From an uncultured Porphyromonadaceae bacterium (GTDB taxonomy: Bacteria; Bacteroidota; Bacteroidia; Bacteroidales; UBA11471), in contig URHG01000030.1 of assembly GCA_900547555.1 (NCBI GenBank), forward strand, positions 1 to 31,025: 31,025 nucleotides of DNA, in the 5' to 3' direction. The notes under the pieces are model-generated. The model was given only the letters and a program-made list of their open reading frames with translations, searched no databases and was not told where the DNA came from. This document shows positions 8,986 to 17,103 of this stretch, in pieces (the stretch's first letter is position 1; each line of letters begins with the position of its first letter). The position numbers were made by a program, and so were the translations under genes.

Positions 8986-10410
8986 TTAAGGGAGAACAAT
9001 ACGCAGTACCTCTTTTCCGCAACGAGTTATGTATTGTCCTTGTGAGAATGGGGTGGTATCCAATCTCCCTTTCCCGTTGCCGACCAATACTCCGCTGGTC
9101 GTATAGAGGCATATAGGAGAAGTAGGGTCGGCCGCAATAATCTCTGTTCCTGTAAAGACCAAAGCCCGGGAGGCTTTGCAGCCGTTTATCGCACTCGTTT
9201 TGTTGGGAGTCATATCGAGCGGCTCTTCCAGTGTATTGCCGGCACCGGAAATGGCGTTGCTCACCGTAGCTTCGACTTCGGAGGCATCGTACAAGGTATA
9301 GGTGTAGGGAATCTGCACCGAGCCGAGGTCGGTGGGTGTAAACGGTTCGCTGAACAGATTGCCTCGCCATACATAAGCCGTCGCATCTTTGTGTGAGAAA
9401 ATACGGGTTACGCCGGGTGCGAAGTAGTTGTTTTCGATTAGGAAATCGCTGTCTTTACGGGGATTGATGCACACCGAAGCTCCCGGACAATCATAAAAGT
9501 TGTCATATAGGTGGATTATGCCGAAACGGGCCATAGGCATACGATTTTTACAGCCTGATTTCCACCAACAGTTTGCCCATGTAACATTCAGGTTGTATTC
9601 GCCTTGACTCGGGTCATCCGATCCGGCGATCAAGTTGCTGAATGCATGGGCGTAAGTGCGCTCGGTATAAGCAAATGTACACCATGAAACCGTAACGAAA
9701 TCGGCTTTGTTGGTTATATCTAAATTTCCGTCCATACCGTCGATGAACGAACAGTGGTCTATCCATAAATGACTGCTACCGATGACCGAAATCAAGTCGT
9801 ATCCGCCCACATCTACCGCTCCCGGTCCGAAAAACGACAAATTGCGAATGATGAAGTTTTCGCATTGGCTGATGGTAAAGATACCCGACTTTCGATAACT
9901 CTCGGTTTTGTCTCCCGATAATTCGATCAGGGTCTTTCGGGTGAAATATTCCCCCTCTTCTTTTACATAGCTTCCATTGACGAGAGTTCCTCCTCCGCTC
10001 GATCCGCTCATGTTTTTTACGCCGACACTGTCTAGAGCGGCCTTTATCTCGTCGGTTACATGGAATTGGGTACACAAGCGGGCATTGTTGATGCCGACGA
10101 TCGTCTTATTGTTGATGTTTTTCAGGGAAAGAGAACTCGATACCATAAAGTCTCCCGCAGAACCGTCGAGTACGATGACATCGTAATTTTTTATGGCATT
10201 GTCGATACTTGTTCTCATATCTCCTCCGTCGCTTTTCAATGTGATGCTTGTGCCGTTACCGCCTCCGGTCAATGTATAATCGTCTCCCGAGGTCAGCGAT
10301 GTGCAGACCGCCCAACCGAAGGGGGCATTGAGGTCGTATGGAGATAGTTGTGCCTGTGCGCAGAATACTGCAGCGAAAGCCAGAAAAGCTGCCCGTATTT
10401 GTTTTCTCAT
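8986..10410 (-). CDS. Secreted pectate lyase, PL1 family, with C-terminal sorting-like domain
   Basis: An exported parallel beta-helix enzyme that cleaves polygalacturonate by calcium-dependent beta-elimination. Residues 1-21 are a Sec signal peptide with probable cleavage after AQA. The beta-helix core covers about 25-380. The PL1 signature appears as HLWIDHCSFIDGMDGNLDI near residues 213-231, and the catalytic-arginine motif RxPxxR as RMPMAR near 290-296, so activity is expected. The last ~75 residues (after NKTSAINGCKA) read like a Bacteroidetes C-terminal beta-sandwich, with CLYTTSGVLVGNGKG and a closing strand EVLRIVLP, similar in pattern to type IX secretion sorting domains; this is inference. 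A strong promoter sits directly upstream. No SusC/SusD pair or regulator adjoins it, so it is a lone pectinase gene in this window. Confidence 0.92.
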   Translation of the reverse strand: MRKQIRAAFLAFAAVFCAQAQLSPYDLNAPFGWAVCTSLTSGDDYTLTGGGNGTSITLKSDGGDMRTSIDNAIKNYDVIVLDGSAGDFMVSSSLSLKNINNKTIVGINNARLCTQFHVTDEIKAALDSVGVKNMSGSSGGGTLVNGSYVKEEGEYFTRKTLIELSGDKTESYRKSGIFTISQCENFIIRNLSFFGPGAVDVGGYDLISVIGSSHLWIDHCSFIDGMDGNLDITNKADFVTVSWCTFAYTERTYAHAFSNLIAGSDDPSQGEYNLNVTWANCWWKSGCKNRMPMARFGIIHLYDNFYDCPGASVCINPRKDSDFLIENNYFAPGVTRIFSHKDATAYVWRGNLFSEPFTPTDLGSVQIPYTYTLYDASEVEATVSNAISGAGNTLEEPLDMTPNKTSAINGCKASRALVFTGTEIIAADPTSPICLYTTSGVLVGNGKGRLDTTPFSQGQYITRCGKEVLRIVLP

Positions 10411-10448
10411 GGTATTGATAATAGGTTTGTTACAAGAAACTTGTATCG

Positions 10449-10480
10449 CAAAGATATGCCGTTATTCTTTCAAAAGCAAA
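10449..10480 (-). promoter_or_regulatory. Promoter of the pectate lyase gene
   Basis: On the minus strand TTTG (10480-10477), a 20-base spacer, and TATCTTTG (10456-10449) give a full match to the Bacteroides consensus TTTG-N19-21-TAnnTTTG. The transcript should begin near 10442, about 30 bases before the ATG at 10410. Confidence 0.75.
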
Positions 10481-10546
10481 TATCGTAACCGATATAATCT
10501 CCGATTGCGAAGAGCGGAAGGAAATACGGCTTTCTTTTGATTCTGT

Positions 10547-10578
10547 TTTGCGGAAAAGGGGAGAAAAGCCTACCTTTG
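10547..10578 (+). promoter_or_regulatory. Promoter of the queuosine-precursor transporter gene
   Basis: TTTG (10547-10550), a 20-base spacer and TACCTTTG (10571-10578) match both elements of the Bacteroides consensus. The predicted start near 10585 gives a 60-base leader that contains the candidate preQ1 riboswitch. It diverges from the pectate lyase promoter. Confidence 0.75.
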
Positions 10579-10606
10579 TCGTTTAAATAAGACGCCGTGA
10601 ATAACG

Positions 10607-10645
10607 GCCGTGTATTCTAGGATAACCACGTAAAAAACAAGAAGA
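10607..10645 (+). promoter_or_regulatory. Candidate preQ1-I riboswitch
   Basis: The leader contains CGTG (10609-10612) able to pair with CACG (10627-10630) as stem P1. The loop reads TATTCTAGGATAAC and the A-rich tail TAAAAAACAAG (10631-10641). This follows the H-type pseudoknot plan of preQ1-I aptamers: a UUCUAG-like loop whose CUAG can pair with the CAAG tail to form P2, a C at the end of the loop (10626) in the place of the ligand-reading cytosine, and the diagnostic run of A. P1 is one pair shorter than usual. The tail ends four bases before the ATG at 10646, so ligand binding would fold the start region away. The downstream gene transports queuosine precursors, which fits. Pattern seen by eye; no covariance score is available. 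Confidence 0.6.
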
Positions 10646-11326
10646 ATGAAACAATCCGTGAATTTGGCGTTTGCCTTGATGGGCATATTGTTCTGCGTAT
10701 GCCTTACGATAGCGAATATTTTAGAGGTAAAAATCGTTTCGGTAGGTTCTCTGACCATGACCGGAGGGCTTATCGTATTTCCCATATCTTACATCATCAA
10801 CGATTGTGTCGCCGAAGTGTGGGGCTATCGTAAGGCTCGCCTGCTTATATGGACGGGATTTGCCGCGAATTTTATAGCAGTGGCGTTTATTCAACTGGCA
10901 ATCTGGCTTCCACCTTCGCCGGTTTGGTCTCAACAAGAGGCTTTTGTCTCTCTTTTCGGACTTACTCCCCGTATCGTTTTGGCCAGTTTTATCGCTTTTT
11001 TGGTCGGATCATTTATCAATGCATACGTGATGAGTCGCATGAAGCTGGCATCACAAGGCCGTCATTTCTCGCTGCGTGCCGTTGTTTCTACCGTGTTGGG
11101 AGAAGGGGCCGATTCTTTGCTGTTTTTCCCTCTGGCTTTCGGCGGTATTCTGCCGCTTGAAACTTTGGGAGTGATGATTCTTTCGCAGACGTTGTTGAAG
11201 TCGGCCTATGAGGTGATAGCGCTTCCCCTTACAGTACGGGTGGTACGTTGGGTAAAGCGCTATTCCGGAACCGATGTGTACGATAATGATGTGTCGTATA
11301 ATGTTTTTAAAATCAAAAATTTGTAG
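10646..11326 (+). CDS. yhhQ: Queuosine precursor transporter, YhhQ/VUT family
   Basis: A 226-residue inner-membrane protein of the family formerly called DUF165 (COG1738), which imports preQ0/preQ1 or related 7-deazaguanines used to build queuosine in tRNA. The sequence has about six hydrophobic helices. Family-typical pieces are ANILEVKIV, GGLIVFPISYIINDCVAEVWGYRKAR after helix 2, FINAYVMSRMK, and VLGEGADSLLFFPLAF in the second half. It has its own promoter and a short structured leader that looks like a preQ1-I riboswitch, so precursor supply probably represses it. No queuosine synthesis genes are adjacent. Its stop codon lies inside the 3' end of the convergent macroglobulin gene, giving a 14-bp overlap. 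The function is inferred from characterised relatives. Confidence 0.88.
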   Translation: MKQSVNLAFALMGILFCVCLTIANILEVKIVSVGSLTMTGGLIVFPISYIINDCVAEVWGYRKARLLIWTGFAANFIAVAFIQLAIWLPPSPVWSQQEAFVSLFGLTPRIVLASFIAFLVGSFINAYVMSRMKLASQGRHFSLRAVVSTVLGEGADSLLFFPLAFGGILPLETLGVMILSQTLLKSAYEVIALPLTVRVVRWVKRYSGTDVYDNDVSYNVFKIKNL

Positions 11327-14300
11327 ACTTCGCAGGAATGTCGAGAACGATTCCTCCGCTGTGGGCGGTTTCTTGCGGAGCATAAAGGCATTGTATGGAA
11401 ACGCCTCCGTCGAGATAACGTCCGGGGCGGTCGATAAATGTTTCGTAACGTAAGATGTAATGCCCTTTGGGAAGATGCTCGATGTAGAATCGGGTAGCTG
11501 CGTCTCGGGTTTCTTGGAAGTAGGAGAGTCCCTCTTGGTATATCATTCGGGACTGTTGCTCTGCCGGTTCGAGACAGGCTGCCCGATTATCTTTGATGGC
11601 AACGAAGTCGAGGTCTCGATCGCTGCTAATGATAAGGCGGGTTTGTATTTTATCTCCGATTTCCGGTGCTGTTTCGGATAGAGATAAAAGGCTGTCTTCC
11701 CGGACGACGTAAAGACGTTTCTCTATGGAAAGTCCGTTACCTTGCGATTCGATTTTATCGGTATCGACGAAGTATTGCCGATAGAGTCCTACCCACGGTT
11801 TTAGTCCGTTATTTTCGGTCGTGATAGATACCGTGCCCAAGTCGGGTGTAATATCCGTTCCTTCTTTGATGATTTGAGTGTAACCGTCAATGTCCGAACT
11901 TCCGGGGGCTATGGAGTCTTTTCCCCATGTGATTCTTATCGGCTCAGTGTTTGTGTCGAGGGTCAGCGTACTGTGCGAGATGAGTGCCGATATGGCATCG
12001 AGTGTAGCCGGAGTCGAGCCCCAGTCCCGCGTTTCTTTTTGTTGCAACAGCCAAGCGGCCATGCCTGTCAGTTGGGCGTTTTGGGGAGTAACCAGAGCTA
12101 CGGTGTTCATAAGAAGCGTATGTAATCGTATATCTCCGACGGTATTTCGATTTGAACGGATATTTTGCCACCAGATACCCTCGTCGGTTACTGTGGCATA
12201 ACCGACGAGCGAATTGACGATGCGTCGGGCCACCTCTTGATTGCCGATACGATATAGGAGCTGTGCGGTCAACGCTTTCCCTTCTAAATCGAGGCTTTTC
12301 CAGCCTTTCTCCGCTTTTTCGCACAGCATCGTCCAGCCGGCTTCTTCTGTCTCGGTGAGAGGAGTGGCGAGAATCGCTTGCAATACGAGATAGCGTAATT
12401 GTCTGCTCGATAATTTTTCCGTTCGAGCAATTCGGGCGGTATCTCCGGCAATTTTTTCGTTTAGGAAATTCATGGCTTCCGAGCGCAATTGCACGAGGCT
12501 TTCGTTATCCCCAAGTAAGTTTTGCATGTATAATTGGGCATAACATTCGAGAACCGAGAGTGTCTGTTCTATATGGCTGCCCATGCCTTTTTTCCAGGGA
12601 AATCCCCCGTCGTCATTTTGCAGGGCGAGTAATTTTGTTAGTGCCTGATATTGCATTTTTACGCATTTTTCTCGGTCGAGAAGTTCTGCCAGTTGGGTTA
12701 TCCGTTCATTTTCATTCCGGGCGGTGAGAGCCCAGGGAGTCTCTTCGAGCAGCAGTATTTTTAATGTTTCGTTTTGGGTAAGGGGTGATGACAAAGTATC
12801 ATTTTGTTGCCGTTGAGCTTGTATGGCTGCAACAAATCCGGGATTCTTCAACACAATGGCTTCGGCCAAAGTATTTCCGTAGAAAGCGGCGAGAAGAGAG
12901 GGAGTTGAGTTGTTGTCGGCCTGCTCTGTCAGTCCCGGGAGGGCTTGTAGCACAAACCACAAGGGAGATGGGGCGTAACTCAATATCGCTCTGAAATTTT
13001 TTTCTCCGAGAGGTGTGTCCGTCAATTTCCTCATTTCGATTCCATACCGGTTTTCTCCTCGTTTTTCCGGTGATGCGGCTTCCGTCAGGAATACCCGATA
13101 CGGGAGAATCGGCAACAAATGTTGCTCTCCGTCCGATGTTCCGTCTTCGGCTACGGCTTGCAGTCGTATGCCTATGGCCGGAATATCCCATTCTTCGACC
13201 GTAAAGGTGTTGGCGATGCTTTGAGTTTTGTCTGCATCGGTTTTAAAAGGGAGTTCGGTGCAGTAGAGTGTGGAGTCATTTTCTGGGTTGAATATCTCGA
13301 ATGTGAATAAACCGCTGTAATCATTTCGGGTAGTATTGCTGATACGGGTTGCGATGGAAACTTTATCGCCGGTACGGACGAAACGAGGCAGATTGGGATT
13401 TATCATGAGCGGTTTCGATGCGATAATAGTATCCGTATGGAATCCGTTTTGCATATCTTCGGTTATGGCTACCAACATCAATTTCCATGATGTATGGCTG
13501 TCGGGGAGAGAGAATGGTATTTCGACGATGCCTTTTTTATCACTTTCGAGAGTGGAATAGAAAAATGCCGTCTCTCTGAAATCCCGTCGTAAATCGGAGA
13601 GAGGTGTACTGTTTTCGGTTGTTGCTTGGTCGGCACTTGCTTCTGCTTGGGCATCGGTAAGCATCGGTGATGTTTTGGTGAGCAGGTTTCTCGGGGAGAT
13701 TCCGTTTCCATACATGGGTATGATATCTCTGTGCAAGTAGAACATATTGAAGCGGTCGAGGTCGAATGGCGGGCAATCGTCCGCGTCGGGAGTACGAGCC
13801 GAAAGGTAATTATTGTGGGGAGAATGGGTATAGAAATAATATGGAACAGGCGTATGCCCCGGATAGAAATTCCAGTACAACGGAGCGATAGCGTCGAGAG
13901 ATTGGTCATACATTGTTGCGATGAGGCGTGCCTGTACGGCTTTTCCCCGACTGTCTTTTATTTTGAATTTCCAGCGTTCCGATGTTCCGCTGACGAGATA
14001 GTCTCGGAATGTTTGGGGTATAATCGTCAATTTCGTGTCGGGGCTTTTGCGGCGGATGACGATTTCCGATGCGTAAAGTCTGTTTTCTTTGACGAAAGAC
14101 AGTGCGAGAGTAAGTGATGGACCGTAATTTTTCTTGTACGGAATCTCTATTTCGATGTTTTCGTTGTCGGCATTCAGTCGGTAACATTTTTTTGTCATTC
14201 CTTCGTCGAAGAGTTGGCAAAGAAGAGAAACGTTCTCAAAAGAGGTTCCGCAAGAGATGGTGGCTTTCTCACCCGGTTTGACGTAAATTTCTTTCCGAGG

Positions 14301-16955
14301 AATCCATAAGGCCGATGGAACCGGCGGTCGTTTGTCGTCATTGCCGTAAAGAACGACATGACGGGAAAGGCTGTCGGCAATACCCGTATCTGTGGTCGCT
14401 TTCACGACGATACGGTACAACCCCGATTCCCATTTTTTTACTTTTAGTGCAACCGTTTCCCCTGTTTTGAAATATCCCGATGCCATTTTTCGGGCTATTT
14501 TCAGTGTATCGTAATTGCTGCCCAATTCGAAATTCTCGGTAGTGTTTGTCTTTTCGGGAATCTGTAAAGCATATATTTCGTATGTGCAGCTGTTTATCCC
14601 GGGAGCATTCGGAGCCGATGTTATCGTGGCCGGCAGTGTAAGCGATTGTTTTTTATCGTGTATGTTCGGAAGATCCAATTCCATGTGTATGGGATTGTCC
14701 GATACACCGAACCACTGTCGGACGGTCTGGGTCTCTCCGTTTGTCGCAGTTACTGAGAACTCGGCTTGGTACATTCGATACGAGGGTTTTTTTGTCGAGG
14801 GGCGGGGAACAAATGTGAGTAGAAAATTTCCGTCGGAATCCGATACCGATGAGCCGGTAATCGTCTGATTCTCATTTCTCCCGAAACGGTAAGATGTCTC
14901 TTTGATCGAAAAATTCACGGTAGCATGAGTAATGGCTTCTCCGGCGTATCCTGTAACATGTCCCGATAATATAATAGGATTACCGGTGAAATAGGGAGAA
15001 GGACTATTTTCGAGAGAGATTCGGAACGTCGCTTTTTTGTATTCGGCGATTTGTGCGCTTTGAGAGCCATTGTAACCCTCGATCCGGATATACCCCGTAA
15101 TTTCTTTGGGTAAGACAAAGTAGTCGGCAAACACGCCGTAGTTGTCGCTCTTGACCTGATGCTCGGCGATTTTCCCGTTAACGCCGTAAAGGGTTATGTT
15201 TTGGGTCTCTCCGGCAACGGCTTTGCTTCCGGAAATTTCTTTCGAAAATATGACGCCGGCAAAACGCAGTGTATCACCGGGACGATATACCGAACGGTCG
15301 GTAAAAAATACCGTCTGTATATCATCGCCTTCGGTCGGGATATTTTCTTTATTCCCGACCGTTATGCGGGTGATGGGATAGAGCGTGTCGTTCTCGGCGA
15401 CCGGTCGGAATCCTCGTATATCGGGATTGCTGACAAACAGAATTCCGTCGGAGTCGGTGTATGCGCTTTTTTCGTAGACATAGTTGTCGGAGTAGCGGGG
15501 AACGGTCGTGTACAATCGTACTTCACAATTCCTTTGGGGCTTTCCGTTATACCCGTCAGTTACGACGATATTCATACCTCCGTTATGGAGGCGGTTTTGG
15601 GTGTAGGCATAAAATTTCGATACGGCGAATGTCGTTTCTGCGTATGTGTCGGTCGTCCCGTCTATCTCGAAATGCAGGCGGTAATTGCCCGTAGGAAGAG
15701 TCGGAATGGTGTTTTTCCCGTCTTGGGATTCTCCTATTCGGGTGGAAATTACAGGTACTTCATAGCGTTTGATAGCGGATGAATCGGTTGTTGGAGCAAT
15801 CGACATAGTCAACCGGTCAATATGGGAGTAGGTAAAATCGAATGGCGTGTTTATGCCCGGATAGATGATTTCGGGTATGGATGTGTAAAAAATCGGTGCG
15901 GTAATTCTTTTGTACGAGTTTGCCAAACAGCCGATACGGAAATAGTCGGCATATCGATTCATCTGTTTTTTGCAGGCGGAGAGCCATGTGGAAAGATGCG
16001 GATCTTTATCGGTTATGGTTTCGCCGATGCGTGTCAAAACCTCGGTCGAATACGGTGATGCTTCGTATTCCCGATAAAGGGAGAGTAGATTGCCGATATA
16101 AGTCGAGTCGGGAGCTTGTTCCTGCAAAAATGTTTCTCTATCGAGGCGAGCCATAAGCAAGGATGGAGATTGGGGCTCGGTGTTCCATAGGTTGATGAGG
16201 CGATCGTAAACGGTAACGATGCGTCGGCGTAGGGCATAATTCTCGGCCATATCGGGAAATGGCGGAGGAAGAATGAGGCTGGCCCGTGTAAATACCTCGT
16301 TTTTTACACGAAGGGACGGGTAACGTTCTATCAGGGATTTATATAGGTTTATGGCTTGGTAGGATAGGAAGTCGTAAAGCGTAGGTTGCAGAATAGTTGC
16401 ATCGGTCCCTTGTTTTAGGGCATCGGCATAATGGGATAACGGGGTGGCGAACAACGTTTTTTCTTCTTTCAATGAAGCTTCGATCCGATCGCTTATGACG
16501 GAGATGAACTGGTCGGTGTCCCACTCCCGTATATCGTCGGTATGTGTGTCGTCGACGGCTTCCCTTTGGCGTATGGTGTAGCGATTGTTGTCGTAGTAGC
16601 GGTTCAATAATTCGGCCTCGTAAGAATAAAGCAACGATTGGCAGGCCACGTCGGGACAGGTCTGGGCCTGAGTATCGACAAATTTTATCAGAGCCGGCAG
16701 GCTGTCGGTAGCGATGAGTAATTGATATTCACAGCAGGCTATGGTATGACGCACTATGGCAGGGTAATTTTTTTGAGTGGAAGCACGTTTGAGAGATACT
16801 TGGGAGAGTCTCAGACTGTCGGACGGATTCTCCGGAAATTCAGTCCGATTCGTTGATGGTGATAATCGGTTTCCGGCTATACTTTCGATGGAAAACAAAA
16901 TCCCTGTCAAAAGGAGAACGGCTGTCAGATAACGAAATGTTTTCATGTTGTTCAT
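11313..16955 (-). CDS. Alpha-2-macroglobulin-like protein lacking the thioester cysteine
   Basis: A very large exported protein (1,880 residues) with the domain order of bacterial alpha-2-macroglobulins, which trap proteases at the cell surface or in the periplasm. The start gives a signal peptide (residues 1-28, hydrophobic LTAVLLLTGILF); ATG 16946, three codons later, is an equally good start. A TPR-like or helical N-terminal part is followed by macroglobulin domains, with the MG2 signature DRSVYRPGDTLRF near residue 555. The A2M core (FRETAFFYSTL, then PDSHTSWKLMLVAIT) lies near 1140. At the place of the usual GCxEQ thioester the protein has GLTEQ (near residue 1342), so the cysteine is replaced by leucine and no covalent thioester can form. 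The alpha-helical toroid follows to about 1650. No pbpC gene is adjacent. Physiological role unknown. Confidence 0.88.
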   Translation of the reverse strand: MNNMKTFRYLTAVLLLTGILFSIESIAGNRLSPSTNRTEFPENPSDSLRLSQVSLKRASTQKNYPAIVRHTIACCEYQLLIATDSLPALIKFVDTQAQTCPDVACQSLLYSYEAELLNRYYDNNRYTIRQREAVDDTHTDDIREWDTDQFISVISDRIEASLKEEKTLFATPLSHYADALKQGTDATILQPTLYDFLSYQAINLYKSLIERYPSLRVKNEVFTRASLILPPPFPDMAENYALRRRIVTVYDRLINLWNTEPQSPSLLMARLDRETFLQEQAPDSTYIGNLLSLYREYEASPYSTEVLTRIGETITDKDPHLSTWLSACKKQMNRYADYFRIGCLANSYKRITAPIFYTSIPEIIYPGINTPFDFTYSHIDRLTMSIAPTTDSSAIKRYEVPVISTRIGESQDGKNTIPTLPTGNYRLHFEIDGTTDTYAETTFAVSKFYAYTQNRLHNGGMNIVVTDGYNGKPQRNCEVRLYTTVPRYSDNYVYEKSAYTDSDGILFVSNPDIRGFRPVAENDTLYPITRITVGNKENIPTEGDDIQTVFFTDRSVYRPGDTLRFAGVIFSKEISGSKAVAGETQNITLYGVNGKIAEHQVKSDNYGVFADYFVLPKEITGYIRIEGYNGSQSAQIAEYKKATFRISLENSPSPYFTGNPIILSGHVTGYAGEAITHATVNFSIKETSYRFGRNENQTITGSSVSDSDGNFLLTFVPRPSTKKPSYRMYQAEFSVTATNGETQTVRQWFGVSDNPIHMELDLPNIHDKKQSLTLPATITSAPNAPGINSCTYEIYALQIPEKTNTTENFELGSNYDTLKIARKMASGYFKTGETVALKVKKWESGLYRIVVKATTDTGIADSLSRHVVLYGNDDKRPPVPSALWIPRKEIYVKPGEKATISCGTSFENVSLLCQLFDEGMTKKCYRLNADNENIEIEIPYKKNYGPSLTLALSFVKENRLYASEIVIRRKSPDTKLTIIPQTFRDYLVSGTSERWKFKIKDSRGKAVQARLIATMYDQSLDAIAPLYWNFYPGHTPVPYYFYTHSPHNNYLSARTPDADDCPPFDLDRFNMFYLHRDIIPMYGNGISPRNLLTKTSPMLTDAQAEASADQATTENSTPLSDLRRDFRETAFFYSTLESDKKGIVEIPFSLPDSHTSWKLMLVAITEDMQNGFHTDTIIASKPLMINPNLPRFVRTGDKVSIATRISNTTRNDYSGLFTFEIFNPENDSTLYCTELPFKTDADKTQSIANTFTVEEWDIPAIGIRLQAVAEDGTSDGEQHLLPILPYRVFLTEAASPEKRGENRYGIEMRKLTDTPLGEKNFRAILSYAPSPLWFVLQALPGLTEQADNNSTPSLLAAFYGNTLAEAIVLKNPGFVAAIQAQRQQNDTLSSPLTQNETLKILLLEETPWALTARNENERITQLAELLDREKCVKMQYQALTKLLALQNDDGGFPWKKGMGSHIEQTLSVLECYAQLYMQNLLGDNESLVQLRSEAMNFLNEKIAGDTARIARTEKLSSRQLRYLVLQAILATPLTETEEAGWTMLCEKAEKGWKSLDLEGKALTAQLLYRIGNQEVARRIVNSLVGYATVTDEGIWWQNIRSNRNTVGDIRLHTLLMNTVALVTPQNAQLTGMAAWLLQQKETRDWGSTPATLDAISALISHSTLTLDTNTEPIRITWGKDSIAPGSSDIDGYTQIIKEGTDITPDLGTVSITTENNGLKPWVGLYRQYFVDTDKIESQGNGLSIEKRLYVVREDSLLSLSETAPEIGDKIQTRLIISSDRDLDFVAIKDNRAACLEPAEQQSRMIYQEGLSYFQETRDAATRFYIEHLPKGHYILRYETFIDRPGRYLDGGVSIQCLYAPQETAHSGGIVLDIPAKSTNF

Positions 16956-16969
16956 GAGGTATTTATTTA

Positions 16970-16977
16970 CAAATATA
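16970..16977 (-). promoter_or_regulatory. -7 box for the macroglobulin-like gene
   Basis: On the minus strand this is TATATTTG, a match to TAnnTTTG. No TTTG was found at the -33 distance. The predicted transcript would start only a few bases before 16955, which makes ATG 16946 slightly more attractive. Confidence 0.4.
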
Positions 16978-17072
16978 ACAATTTAAGCAGAGGCATCTGT
17001 TTTATTTTCTATAAACAATTGTTAAGTGCTAAATCTCTTGTCTCAAAATTTCTTACTTATTGTCATTCTCCT

Positions 17073-17080
17073 TATTTTTG
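17073..17080 (+). promoter_or_regulatory. -7 box for the UPF0597 gene
   Basis: TATTTTTG matches TAnnTTTG, with TTTC 20 bases upstream (17049-17052) as a near match to the -33 element. Transcription would start near 17087, so the longer frame open from 17026 is not transcribed in full and ATG 17104 is the start. Confidence 0.55.
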
Positions 17081-17103
17081 CATACGAAAAACCTATCCGA
17101 GAC

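Noticed and set aside
17026..17103. N-terminal hydrophobic extension of the UPF0597 protein as a signal sequence
   Set aside because: The -7 box at 17073-17080 lies inside it and the family is cytoplasmic and starts at the MEKTERDF equivalent.
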